64,000 bases of DNA from positions 2,356,001 to 2,420,000 of the forward strand of contig OY730173.1 in the NCBI GenBank assembly GCA_963422465.1, given 5' to 3'. The notes under the pieces are model-generated. The model was not told the origin of the DNA, did no database searches, and was given only the letters and a program-made list of their open reading frames with translations. The stretch is from Lichina pygmaea. Lineage: Eukaryota > Ascomycota > Lichinomycetes > Lichinales > Lichinaceae. Position numbers and translations under genes: made by a program. The stretch's first letter is position 1; every line of letters begins with the position of its first letter. Positions 20,835-32,433 of the stretch are shown in pieces.

Positions 20835-21557
20835 CTAGACTGCTGGAGGTACTTGATGTATGGTGTCTATTTTCCACAGATCTTGTTTGATCCAGTTGTC
20901 TACTTGCCTCTCCCTTATTCTCTGCTTTATTACAAGCTTGACTGTAGCCCACTCCGCAAATGTGCTGAAAGGTGTGTAGGGATTCCAGTCAGACTCCAGG
21001 TGCTCTGTGTACACCAAGTGTGCTTGGAGTGCAGTCCTGCTTCTGCTCAGACCACACACAGAGCAAACTGCACCTGCTAGATATTCAGTTGGAAATTGCT
21101 TGTAGAAGAATGATGGTGGTTGATGTTCTGGAGCATGCTCTGACCACACTCTGTCTCTGCCCAGTCTGGGGGTGGACTGTGCTCTGTCTCCACCCAGTCT
21201 GGATACTGGCTATGTGTTCACCTCTTTGTCAGAGCTGATGCTGTCACTATCACTATTCTTAGATGATGTGTCTGCAGTCTTATAAGAGTTCTCAATATCA
21301 GCATCCCAGTCTTCTAATAGTATGTTCTCATCTTGCAGCAACTGAGCACTATTACTATTGTCTGCCAAAGCATCACCAATAGTATCATCTTTATCCAGTA
21401 GTGGGAGCTCAGGGAGAGTGTAGCAGGGGTATCCATAATGAACACAAGGTTGATGGGGTTGGGAAGTGGTTGTGTAGTCACCATAGTATTTTCTGTTGTA
21501 ATAGGTCTGGAGACTTCTCTGTGTCTTTGTCAGAAGCAACCGAGCTACCCCTGTCAC
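20835..21557 (-). pseudogene. Plavaka-like (KDZ) transposase N-terminal fragment
   Basis: Two minus-strand frames. 21,557-21,210 contains YGYPCYTLPELPLLD and an acidic stretch. 21,149-20,835 contains CSVCGLSRSRTALQAH, which looks like a C2H-type finger, then NPYTPFSTFAEWATVKLVIK and RERQVDNWIKQDL. The 'Y-x-P-F-x-x-x-x-E-W' block followed by a helix with IDxFL-like spacing resembles the N-terminal region of fungal Plavaka transposases, which start with a finger and a PF...EW...A block. The identification is from pattern memory. The catalytic part is absent and the frames are interrupted by a stop near 21,207. Confidence 0.35.
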
Positions 21558-21559
21558 CT

Positions 21560-22195
21560 GACCGCGCTTAGTCAGCTGCTTAGCTAGCAGCTCCTACATA
21601 GCGCACTTCTCGCTGAGGATTAGGATCCTCAGCGATCAATCTACGCATCCACCTGCAGGCGCCTGACAGCCCTGCCCTGACTCAGTCCCACCACTCTACT
21701 AGAGACTCCAGGGCCCGAAGGATCTCCTCTGTTCCTGTGCCACCACACTGCTGGCTAGAACCCTTGATAGAATACCACCCAGACTCCGCTAGGTGGCTGG
21801 GATCCTAACAATATTGATCACTCTTCCCCGGAAGGGGAGGCAGGCCGGTGGGAGAAAAGAGAAGAAGAGAACTATCACTCTATAGTGATTCTGATTGCAG
21901 ATGCACTAGGCTAACAAGATGCTATTGCAAGTTCTCAGAGAGATGGCTACTAGCCAAAGTGCACTGGCATACCAGGGCCACCGCAAAGGTGCAGAGAAGC
22001 AGTCTACCAAAAGGCCTTCTACAAAAATCACCATGATGCCTCAACAAAAGCCACCACAAAGGTGCACCAAAGCCACTGCAAAAGCGCACCAAAACTGCGC
22101 TGAGCACCCACCGCAAACACAGCAATCTTGACGAATACGCTAAGCTGAATGCGTACCCAAAACAAACTGAAGTGAGATGAGCACCAGCACCGCAC
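21560..22195. other. Non-coding segment before the minisatellite
   Basis: No supported gene. It contains a near-palindrome at 21,613-21,642 (GAGGATTAGGATCCTCAGCG with flanks), then A-rich sequence. Short frames here have no recognisable features. Confidence 0.4.
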
Positions 22196-22199
22196 ACCG

Positions 22200-23660
22200 C
22201 GGCTGTGTGGGCACTGTGCAGGGGCCGCGCTGCAAAGCAGGTGGACAAGGGCTTGTGTGGCACTGAGGAGCCCCCCACCCGACACCGCGCTGCAAAGCAG
22301 GCAGGCCTCTAGGGCTTGTGTGGCTCTGAGGAGCCCCGGCCCAGCAGTGCCCTGCAGGCGCACGGGTGCGCGGGCATGCAAGAGTCTTGATGGAGCTGCT
22401 CTCACGCTCTGCGGGGGTGAGGCAGGCAGGCTCCTAGGCTAGGGCACCTCCTAGCAGAAGGGCCTAGTCTGAACACACACCGCGGCTGTGTGGGCACTGT
22501 GCAAGAGGCCGTGCTGTGAAGCAGACGGACAAGAGCTTGTGTGGCACTGAGGAGCCCCCTGCCCAACACCGCACTGCAAAGCAGGTGGGCCCCTAGGGCT
22601 TGTGTGACACTGAGGAGTCCCCTGCCCAATGGTGCGCCACAGGTGCGTGGGTGCCTCGAAGGAGCTGCTCTCACACCCTGCGGGGACAAGGCAGGCAGGC
22701 TTCGAGGCTAGGGTGCCTTGAAGGAGCCGCTTCGCGCCTGGCGGGGGCGAGGTGGGTGAACTCCTAGAGTGCGGTTGACTTTGAGAAGCCCCGGCCCAAC
22801 CACGCGCTGCGGGTGCGTGGGTACGCAGATGTGAAGGAGCTGCTTCGTGCCCTGCAGGGTGGGGTGGGCGAACTCCTAGGCTAGAGCACCTCCTAGAAGA
22901 AGGGCACAGCCTGATTGCATGCCACTGATGTGTGGGTGACATGCAGAAGCCGCGCTGCAGGTGTGTGGGTACCCTGAAGGAGCTGCTTGCACTCTGCAGG
23001 GGTGAGGTGGGTGAACTCCTAGGCTAAAGTGCCTTCTAGAAGGAGGGCGCAGTCTGATTTCACACCACTGATGTGTGGGTGATGCAAAGGTGGCAGACTC
23101 CAAGAGCTTAGGTGGCTCTAATAAGCTCCAGCCTGACCGCATGCTGCTGCTGTGGGGTGCGTGGGTACCTTGAAGAAGCTGCTTCACACCTGGTGGGGGC
23201 GAGGTGGGCAAACTCCTAGGGCGTGGTTGACTTTGAGAAGCTCCGGCCTGACCATGTGCTGCGGGTGCATGGGCACATTGAAGAAGCCACTTCATGCCCA
23301 GTGGGGGCAAGGTGGTTGAACTCCTAGGGCATGGTTGACTTTGAGAAGCCCCGGCCTGACTGTGTGCTGTGGGCACACAGGTACACAGATGTCAAGGAGC
23401 CACTTCGCACCTGGTGGGGGCAAGGTGGTTGAACTCCTAGGGTGCGGTTGACTTTGAGAAGCCCTGGCCTGACCATGTGCTGCAGGTGCGCGGGTACGCA
23501 GATGTCAAAGGAGCTGCTTTTGCGCCCTGCAGGGGCAAGGTGGGTGAGCTCCTAGGCTTGAGTGTCTCCTAGAAGGAGGGCGCAGCCTGAGTGCACACCA
23601 CTGATGTGTGGGTGATGTGCAGAAGCCACGCTGCAAAGCAGGCGGACTTCTAGAACTATA
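22200..23660. repeat. Degenerate minisatellite, unit about 110 bp
   Basis: The phrase GTTGACTTTGAGAAGC recurs at about 22,773, 23,226, 23,334 and 23,447, and GAACTCCTAGG occurs with the same spacing, giving a unit of 105-115 bp that is partly scrambled. Each unit also carries GGTGGGGGC and a GCGTGGGTAC-like phrase. Long proline/serine/histidine-rich frames on the minus strand are by-products of the repeat. Confidence 0.75.
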
Positions 23661-23664
23661 GTGT

Positions 23665-24215
23665 GATGCAGTGCATAGTGACCTGCAGGGCCTAGGTGCC
23701 ATACTGCAGAGTCGGCCTACATGGCGATGAGTCTACAGAGAGGCTTCAAGCTAGCTAGCAGACCTACAAGGTTGTGCTAAGCTGGATTGAACTACATTAC
23801 TAGCAAGGTTGCAGAATATACAGAATCTTGGGGTAGCAAGCTCTAAAAGACTCCGTGCAAATGCCAGTGGAGCTGCAACCCTATTGCTACCAAGTTGCTG
23901 GCAGAGTTCTGCAGCAACCACAACTACTATTTGGAAGTAGCAAGCAGGGTGAGACTAGAGACTACCTCTCAGGCAGAGAAGTCTCTAGCAGAGTCTAGCA
24001 ATCTACTCTGGAGAAGAGTCTGGCAGAGCTAGTAGTTGGAGAAAGAGAGCACACTCCCCACCCACCAGGAGGTGGGTGCAGAGGGAGGGGTGAGAGTGAG
24101 ACTAGCTCTCACCCTAGCCACAGGTGCAAGCACAGAGAGTGAATGCCTGTGCCAGGTACTAGCTATAAGTTAGCTATAGGCTAAGGCTATTTATTGACTC
24201 TGGGAAGTCAGCTGT
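23665..24215. other. No feature recognised
   Basis: About 550 bp without an ORF of note or a clear repeat. The composition resembles decayed repeat DNA. Confidence 0.4.
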
Positions 24216-25055
24216 TGTGTGCCTCCAAGGCCCCAGTCACACAAGAGGGATCAACAGCTGCAAGCTGGAGATCACCTAAGAAAGCAGTCAGTTAACCACT
24301 GATCTGTATCAGGGAGTTGCTAGGCCAAAGGCCAAGGACTTACCACAGAGTTGGCTGTGTGCCTCCAGGACACAGTGACACTGAGAGAGGGGTTGGCAGC
24401 TCACTGCTGGAGATTGCCTAGAAAGCAATCAGTTAGCTACTGATCTGCAACAGAGGGGTTGGGAGGCCAGAGACTGAAGACTTCTGCTGGCAGCCGGCTG
24501 TGTGGTGCCTTCAAGACCCCAGCCACAGAGAGAGGGATTGACAGCTTACTGCTGGAGACCACCTAGAAAGCAATCAGTTAGTGACTGATCTGCAACAGAG
24601 AGGTTGGTAGGCCAGAGGCCAAGGACTCCTGCTGGCAGTCAGCTGTGTGGTGCCTTCAAGATCCCAGCCATGGAGAGAGGGATTGACAGCTCACTGCTGG
24701 AGATCACCTAGAAAGCAATCAGTTAGCTACTGATCTGCAACAGAGAGGTTGGGAGGCCAGAGGCTGAAGACTCCTGCTGGCAGCCAGCTGTGTGGTGCCT
24801 TCAAGGCCCCAGCTGCAGAGAGAGAGATTGACAGCTCACTGCTGGAGACCACCTAGAAAGCAATCATTTAGTGACTGATCTGCAACAGAGGAGTCAGTAG
24901 GCCAGAGACTGAGGACTCCTGCTGGCAGTCAGCTGTGTGGCGTCTTCAAGGCACCAGCTGTGGAGAGAGGGATTGACAGCTCACTGCTGGAGATTGCCTA
25001 GAAAGCAGTCAGCTGGTAGCTGGGCTGCAGAAGGGGGTCACAAGACTACTGGCCA
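24216..25055. repeat. Tandem array, about six 145-bp units
   Basis: GCTGGAGAYYRCCTAGAAAG recurs at about 24,263, 24,406, 24,551, 24,696, 24,841 and 24,987, a regular period of 143-146 bp. Units contain GGGATTGACAGCTCACTG and ACTGATCTGCAACAGAG. Differences between units are mostly transitions. The array stops at the LTR at 25,058. Confidence 0.88.
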
Positions 25056-25057
25056 AG

Positions 25058-25289
25058 TGTTAAGGCCTGGGCCGGAACAGCCTAGGTAAGCGAGGGAGGA
25101 GTGTTAGTCATACAGAACAACATCCGACTGAACCGGTGGACAAGCAAGAGCTAAGCGAGGAGCTTGTCCGGTGGACGAGCAGGAGCTAAGTGAGGAGCTT
25201 GTCTGGTGGACAAGCAGGAGCTAAGCGAGGAGCTCGTCCACGCAAAAGGATGATACCCCTCGGAGAAGACCCCCCCCCTAGGGCATCTG
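25058..25289 (+). repeat. Truncated Gypsy-3-type LTR
   Basis: It starts TGTTAAGGCC and is cut off by the LINE-2a tail at about 25,290. It holds three 35-bp units (25,135-25,239), each flanked by GGACRAGC and its complement GCTYGTCC. The related LTR at 35,469 has one unit. Confidence 0.78.
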
Positions 25290-25504
25290 TATTTTTATTT
25301 ATTTTATTTTATTTTATTCTTACACTGATTTAGCTGTAGAGCTATGCAGAACTTCTAGGTACATGTTTGTTTCTCCAGAAAACCTTTGGAGGAATAAAAA
25401 CTGGAGCTTGAGAAAGACTAGGGAAAATCTTGTGGAATATGCAGTAGCTAAGGAAATTTGTACATGTAGTTATTTGTTAAAACAAACAGTTGACTTGGTA
25501 GAGC

Positions 25505-27394
25505 TTAGAAAGAGAGTTGGTGGGCTAGGTTGAACTGGTCAAGTCTTTTCAAAGACATAAACCAGAAAAGAAGGTTAGGAAGTAGCTTGGAGGAGAATAA
25601 GATAGATAGGAAATCTTGTAGAGGGAATTGGACTTGTTGTCTTTGGTTTGAAAATTTGTTACAGAAAAAAGTGATGTGTTGGGCTGTTTCTTCTCCAAAA
25701 CCACAGATGCATAGAGGGGAGTTAAAGTCTGGAACATTTGCTCTGAAAAGAAAACTGGCCAGTCCTATTCTTGCTGACAGAATTTGAAGAAATAGACTAG
25801 ACTCAGCTTTTCTCAAATCTTTAAAGATATTGAGGTTTTTCTTCTGTGGCCTTCTGGTGAACATGTCCCAAATAGCAGAACAATTTCCTCTGCTTACCTG
25901 CCATCTGGCTTCCTATTCTTTGTGGAAAACTTCCTGTAGACTTTTCTTTGAGAAGTCTTGGTTAGTAGTTAGTTGTTCCAGCCAGACTGTTCTCCAGTTT
26001 AGAGAAATAGTTGTCAGAGACTTTGGTGTAGTTCTGAGAGAAGAAACATAGAGAGAAATTTGACTGTGTAGTTTGTGGAGAAGTGTAGAAGGAGAGTTGG
26101 GTAGTGTGTTTGAATAGAAAGATAAAAGAAAACATGCTGTTCTCAGCTTGAAGTATAAGTCTAGAGGGGGTAGAAATAGTTCTGATTCAAGTAGGAAAAT
26201 AGGAGTGGCTTTAAAGACACCTCCTATAGTTTTTAAATATTTATTTTAGAAAGTAGATAATGAAATAATATTAGAGAGTTTCTTTTGGGGATTGAACCAG
26301 ACTCCTACTGCATAACTAAGAAAAGATCTTAGTATAGCAGTGTAGACATGACATGCTGTTAGGACTGGTAGTCCCCAAGTAGAGTAGGTTGTTCTGGATA
26401 AAGCTGAGAAATATTTGGAAGCTTTCTGTGACATGATTTTTTAGTGTTTTTTCCAGACAAGTTTTGAGTCAAAGTAAAGTCCCAAGATGTGCACTTCTTC
26501 TTTTGGTTGAAGTACCACTTCTCCAAGTCTTAGACTGAGCTGAAGATTGTCTCTTCTTCTTCTAGAAAAATGGAGAAGTTCATACTTTTCAGGTGCAAAC
26601 TTCATACCATGTTTTCTTGCCCAGTCCTGACATTTGGAATGTGTAGACTTCAACTTGAGAAGGTTGCTTTTCAAGGAAGAGGAGAATGCAAGAAGATTAG
26701 TGTTATCTGCAAAACCAAGTACTAAAACTTCTTTCTCAGGGGTGTGTACAGTATTGTGCAGTTCTGAGATATAGAAAAGAAATAGAATAGGAGAGAACAG
26801 TGATCCTTGAGAGACTCCACAGTATATAGGGAACTGGGGGGATTCTGAGTCATCAAACACCAGAGAGGTAGTACGTGAAGTAGTGAAGGAAAAGATCCAG
26901 GATACAAACCACTTAGGAATCTTTCTCTTAATCAGGATCTTTCTGAGAACTTCTGGCAAGACTCTGTCATAGGCTCCAGAGATGTCTAGAGAGAGAAGAC
27001 TAGCAACCATTCCTTCTTTCCAGATCTTTTCTACCTGGGAGGTCGGAAGGAAAAGTGCTGATTCTGTTGATCTTCCTTTTCTGAATCCTATCTGGATTTC
27101 TGGCAAGAGATTTTCTTTCTCAGCTAGTTCACTTAGTCTTGCAGCTGCAATAGCTTCTATTAGCTTCCCAATTGTATTCAGGAGAGCTATAGGGCACCAT
27201 GCTTTTGCTTGACAGTAGGATCTCTTGCCAGGTTTCCTTAGGTAGATTGTCTTGGCTGACTTGTACCTGTCTGGAAAGTATTCCAGTCTCCAGCAAGCCT
27301 CCAAAACCTTAGCAATTCTTTTATTGAAAGAGTCTCCCAGTGCTCTTAGAAATCCATTTGGTAGAGTATCTTGGCCTGGTGCTGAGTGTGACAA
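25505..27394 (-). pseudogene. LINE-2a ORF2, reverse transcriptase and C-terminal region
   Basis: Reverse transcriptase blocks in order on the minus strand: YKSAKTIYLRKPGK, WCPIALLNTIGKLIE, IQIGFRKGRSTESAL, LLSLDISGAYDRVLP, GVSQGSLFSPILFLFYI and the catalytic block LGFADNTNLLAF. The second catalytic aspartate of the usual FADD is Asn here, whereas LINE-2b keeps FADD, so this copy is inactive. The frame stops at 26,441 (CAA to TAA by inference) and at 26,246. The last open piece (25,505-25,864) carries the clade's terminal knuckle CICGFGEETAQHITFFC. The right end at 27,387 is the Gypsy-2b insertion. Confidence 0.82.
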
Positions 27395-27657
27395 GGCAAT
27401 GGCAGAGCAGAACTCAAGCCTAACTGATTTGGTAACCTTGACCTGACTTGGCTTGAGACTTGAGACTTGGATTGATGTACAAGGCGAAAGACGAGGAAGG
27501 AAAAGAGAAAAGAAGAGAAGAAGCTGGAGGAGCAGGAGAAGTTCTTATAGGCAGGGGATCAGGCAACGGCGGAGCAAACAGGCAAACAGTGCAGATGGGA
27601 CTTCCCGGCAAGGTGCGTGGCTTGTGCCAGATATGCAACTGGGCCAGAACTGTGACA
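27387..27657 (-). repeat. Gypsy-2b 3' LTR
   Basis: 271 bp, with a single copy of the 28-bp unit that is doubled in Gypsy-2a. About two differences from the other LTR. Confidence 0.92.
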
Positions 27658-27689
27658 TTACCCCCCTCCTTCACATGGTGAACTCCTGT

Positions 27690-28980
27690 GAGTCTCAGGC
27701 CGCTTGTGGGTGTAGTTCCGTGGCTGTGGTTTCCTTGGGTATTTCTCATGGAAGTTGTAGATGGCGTCTTTGGTGTTGTCAAGATGCTCAATAGGCTCTT
27801 CAGTGGTATCTTCGATTGGCCATCCAGACTATTTGACCAGGTACTTGAACTTCTGTCAAGATGTTGCTGGCTTGGAGTCAAGGATTTCTTCAACCTGGAA
27901 CTCTTCATCTGTGTCTTGACCAATGACAGGGCCAGGGTGTTCATTTGATTGGCCAGGGATAGGATTAGCAGGTGTCAGATGTAGAAGAGAAACATGAAAG
28001 ACAGGGTGGATCTTGAGAGTGTGTGGAAGCTCCAGATGGCAGGCACAGCTTCTGACTGTCTTCAACACCTTGAATAGTCCAATCCACTTGTCGTCAAGCT
28101 TTTTGCATGGGTGGCGTGTCCTGATGTTCTTGGTATTCAGCCAAACAAGATCTCCAGTTTGATAGGATAGTGACAGGACTTGATGCAAATTGGCGGTGTG
28201 AGCTTGAGCTTCCTGGGATAGTTGGAGTTCAGCTTGCAACTGTTCCAGAATCTGCGTCATTTCTCCAGAGATTTCCATAGCATCTTGGTTACAGGCTTCA
28301 CCCATGGGTGTGATGCTGAGCTGTGGATGGAACCCTTTGTTGGCAAAGAACAGTGACATGCCAGAGGAATCAGACTGGGAGTTGTTCTGCGTGAACTCTG
28401 CCAGAGGAAGCTATTGGACCCAGTCATCTTGGAGATAGTTGACATAGGATCTCAGGTAGTGTTCAAGCTCCTGATTCTCTTGTTCTGTCTGACCATCTGT
28501 CTCTGGGTGGTGTCCTGAGGATAGTCGTAGCATGATGTCAAGATGGGCACAGAGTGCTTTCCAGAATGAGCTGACAAACTGACCTCCTCTGTCTGAGACA
28601 ATACTCCTGGGCAAGCCATGGGTACGGACAACAAACTGGATGAACATCTGGACAAGATGTGAGGTTGTCATCTCAGCATATAGTACAAAGTGGTGTTCTT
28701 TGGTGAGACAGTCAGTGATGACCCAGATGTGCTTGGCACCAGGGAAGCAGGCATCTCTTGACTTGGGCAAGTCAGTAATGAAATCCATAGCCAGATCCTG
28801 CCAACGTTGCTGAGGCACAGGAAGAGACAGCAGCTCTCCTTGGCGATCACGGGCAGGCTTTGCTTGAGAGCAGACATGACAATTCCTGATGTACTGCTGT
28901 ATGATGTTCACCATCTTTGGCCAATAGTACCAACAAGACAGAAGATTGTGGGTCTTGGCAATCCCAGTGTGGCCAGTCAT
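27690..28980 (-). pseudogene. Gypsy-2b integrase and C-terminal region
   Basis: 28,980-28,411 holds the zinc-binding start (GHTGIAKTHNLLSCWYYW, CHVCSQAKPARDRQG) and the integrase core with VVRTHGLPRSIVSDRGGQF and GHHPETDGQTEQ. 28,359-27,856 holds the C-terminal barrel (YQTGDLVWLNTKNI, KLDDKWIGLFKVLK) and the beginning of a chromodomain (DEEFQVEEILDSK) that continues past 27,850. Confidence 0.87.
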
Positions 28981-29043
28981 TGCTTGGTCATGGGCTTCTT
29001 GGAACAGGCGTAGGTGTAGCTCATTGTTCTCAGGGATCCAGAG

Positions 29044-30945
29044 TCAGTTCTTGTAGAAGAGACAGTTATTTTCCAAGCTGCAGTCTGAGAGAGACACTTC
29101 TCGACTGTGCCTGACACCATCCCTTAGTATCTGTGACACTGTTACCACTGGATCACCTTCAGCAAGGTTGTTATAGGTAGCTTGGATAATGTCTGAAAGA
29201 GGTGTAGCATCAGGTTCAGTGTCAACTGGTGCAGCTTCTGAACATCTCAGGATCTGGATGGGCTTGACTTGAACCTCTGAATGTGCAAGATTCTTGGGCT
29301 TGAGGATGACTTGCTCTATGAAGTCTTGACAGGGATCACTGTCTGACAGGAGGTCTTGGGAATGTTGAGTGAGGGTGTTGGCCTTGCACTGACTGCCTGG
29401 ACAGTAGCTGATCTTGAAATTGAAGTGTGACAAGAACTCGCTCCAACAGGCTTGACAGCGGGAAAGGCACTTTGACAACATGAAGTACTCCAAGTTCTTG
29501 TGATCAGAGATCACTTTGACAGATTCTGGAGATCCTTCAAGCTCTGCTCGCCATTCTTCAAAGGCATGGACAATTGCCAGCAACTCTTTGTTGTAGATTT
29601 TGTAGTTGCATTCTGCCAGCAGGTGGCGGCGTGACAAGAAGGCAACAGGGCGTAGAACTCCTTCATGGTCTGGCTGTGACAGGACAGCACCAGAGACGTA
29701 GTCAGAAGTGTCAGTCTCAACAACACACTCCTTCTCCGGATCAAAGTGCTGCAGGATGGGTGCAGTGCTGAACACCTTCTTGATGCTTTCAAACAAGCGC
29801 TGCTCTGGGGTTTCCCACTTGAAGGCAACATTCTTCTTGGTCAGAGCTGTGAGCGGGGATGCAAGCTTGGCAAAGTCTTTGATGAACCAGTGGTAGAAGT
29901 TTGCAAAGGTAATAAAGCTCTGCACTTCCTTGAGACTGGCAGGAGGCTTCCACTCCTTGATGGCGTCAGTCTTGGCTGGGTCCATACTCACAGATCCAGG
30001 TCAGCCGTCTTCAGTGGCAGACTGAATGATGAGGCCAAGGTACTTGACTTGATGGACTTCAAAGTCACACTTGGAGATGTCAACTTGCAGGCTTGCATCT
30101 TGTAGTCGACTGAGAACAAGCTTGACATGCTTCTGGTGTTCCTTGAGTGTCTGACTGTAGATAAGGATGTCATCCACATAGGCAGTGCCAAAGACGTCAA
30201 GAATGTCAGGTCCCAAAACATCATTGATGTAGTTCTGGAATGTGCTTGGAGCATTGGCAAGACCAAAGAGTATGACAAGGTATTCGTAGAGGCCTGAGCG
30301 TGTGCGGAACGCAGTCTTCCATTCTTCACCTTCCTTCATCCAGATACGGTTGAAGGCACCAACAATGTCAAGCTTGGTGTACCACACAGCTTTGCAAAGC
30401 TGGTCCAACATCTCCCAGATCAGTGGTAGGGGGTAACAGTTCTTGATGGTGATAGTGTTGAGTGCTCTGTAGTCTACACAGAAACGCAATCCACCTTCTG
30501 GCTTCTTGACAAAGAGGACTGGTGCAGCAGCAGGTGATGAAGATGCTTGAATGAAGCCCTTGTTCAGGTTCTCTGTCAGGTATTTCTTGAGAACTTCAAG
30601 TTCTTCTCTGCTCATGCTGTACAGAGGTCCAGAGGGTGCCTGGGTTCCTGGTTCCATCTTGATCTCGTGGTCAACTCCTGGGCGTAGAGGAGGAAGCTTG
30701 TCAGCGTCATCCTTGCTGAAGACATCCAGGAACTTGTGGTACTGAGCAGGGAGAAGTGTGGCAGGGTCCACACACTTCTTTGGCTTCAACACCTGCTCAA
30801 TGTCTCTCAGAGAAACACTGAACACCTGGTGATCTGGCTTGGCAGCAAGGAGAGAAAATGCGGCAGCATTGATGGGGATTGGCGTGGCAGAAAGAGGCTT
30901 GGGATCCTGAGGCTTTCCAGCAGACGTCTTGGCTTCAAGATCCAA
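29044..30945 (-). pseudogene. Gypsy-2b reverse transcriptase and RNase H
   Basis: Two long open pieces. 30,945-30,001 has FIQASSSPAAAPVLFVKKP, LRFCVDYRALNTITIKN and the catalytic block TAYVDDILIYSQ. 29,991-29,044 has FANFYHWFIKDFAKLASPL and the RNase H stretch [16 protein letters not shown] with YKIYNKELLAIVHAFEEW. The fold order is standard for Ty3/Gypsy. Confidence 0.9.
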
Positions 30946-30984
30946 AGAGATTGGATAGCCATTGTTTGACTTGAGGCATGCGGA

Positions 30985-31347
30985 TCAGCAGTGATCTGAC
31001 TTGAACATGATTGAGGTGTTTGCCCAATCAATGTGTGGCCTGTGCTTCTGGAGCCATGGCATCCCCAGAATCACATCATAGTGAAGACCAGGAGACACAA
31101 AGAGAGAGACTTCTTCCTGGTGCACACTATGTGCTGTGGTCATGATTGTCTTGGTGAGATGTGTGGTTTGTGATGTCTTGCCATCAAACGATCGCAATGT
31201 GCGTGGGTAGGGGAGAGGTTCTTGGTGAAGAGATTGCGTAAAGGAAGCACCAATGCAGCCAAATGCTGAACAGCCAGAGTCAATAAGAGCATTGCACTTG
31301 AATTTCCCATCTAGGATACAAGGAAGAAACAAGCACTTGCTGTCCAA
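30985..31347 (-). pseudogene. Gypsy-2b protease
   Basis: Aspartic protease segment with ALIDSGCSAFGCIG and, 70 residues on, DVILGMPWLQKHRPHIDW. It lies between gag and reverse transcriptase. Confidence 0.85.
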
Positions 31348-31418
31348 TTGCTAGTCTGGAGACAGATAGCCAACATGGAGATCCTTTTCATGTCCTTGGG
31401 TGTGATGATGACCAAGGA

Positions 31419-32375
31419 CTACTTGTTTTCCGACTCTGGAGTAGTCTCAACAGTGGCAGACTTGGTGGTGGTTGTGGTGGTGGCAACAACAGGCATGCTT
31501 TTCACTAGACAGAAGGTTGAGACGTGATCTTGGTTCCCACAGTAGAAGCAGAGGCCTTTGCTTCGGTGATGTTCTCGCTCTTCTGGTGTCAGCTTAGAGT
31601 GGCTGAGATCCATAGTAGGACTTGGTGGCTGTGGCGTGAAGGCTGGCTTGATGAACCCTGGACACAGAACTGAAGCTCCTGACTGTGGAACTGAGGCTTG
31701 GGTGGGAGGTGCTTGATGTGGATGGCGAGAGTTGGCAGAAGTGGCACGCAACTGGTTGTCCTGCAGCTGGCATTCCTCAACAAGCTTCTGATAGCTGATG
31801 TCCTTGAGGTTGATGCTGACAAGCTGCTTGGCAAGCTTTTCAGAGACAGCACATCGAAGATGGCACTTCAAGGCCTTGTTGTTGAAGCCTGTGCGTGGAG
31901 CATACTGATTGAACTCTGTGAAGAACTTGGCAAAGGAACAGTTGGCCTGACGTAAGGTGATGAGCTTCCTCTGAGCTAGGAACTCTGGGTCTGGGTCAGA
32001 GAAGGTGTTCCGGAGATCTTGGACAATGTTGTGCCAGTCAATGTACTGGCCAGCCGTGATCTTAGCTGAGATGTAGGACTGCGCAGTGCCAGTCGTGCGT
32101 GAAAAGACGTACACAATCCGTGATGTTTCTGTGGGGTACCGGTCAGTGTTGAGCGTCATCTTGAGTGACAGTGACGTGATGAAGCTCTCAAGCTTCTCAT
32201 GCATGATTTCCGTGTTTCCGCCATCACCACTGAAGATCTCTGGGTCAGCAGTGCGTTCGGACTTGGACTTGGGAGTAGTGTTAGTAGCTTGAATTCGCAT
32301 GAACTCTGCAAACATGTTGCGAAGGAACTTGTTATTTCCAGCAACTGGCATGGCTTGGTCTGGTTGTTGAGACAT
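31419..32375 (-). pseudogene. Gypsy-2b gag
   Basis: An open frame of 318 codons starting MSQQPDQAMPVAGNNKF, with a capsid-like domain (DPEIFSGDGGNTE, FAKFFTEFNQYAPRTGFNN), a proline-rich linker and one CCHC knuckle (CFYCGNQDHVSTFC). It begins 59 bp from the 5' LTR. The frame itself looks uninterrupted; it is classed here as part of a broken element. Confidence 0.85.
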
Positions 32376-32433
32376 GACAAGGACATGAACATGGCTTGGT
32401 GAAGTGTGTTATGGTTGGGTAGGTCTTTCGCAG

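Noticed and set aside
22402-23702. Long proline/serine/histidine-rich minus-strand frames (up to 166 codons)
   Set aside because: They follow the period of the 110-bp minisatellite, appear in several frames and have no domain; they are repeat by-products.
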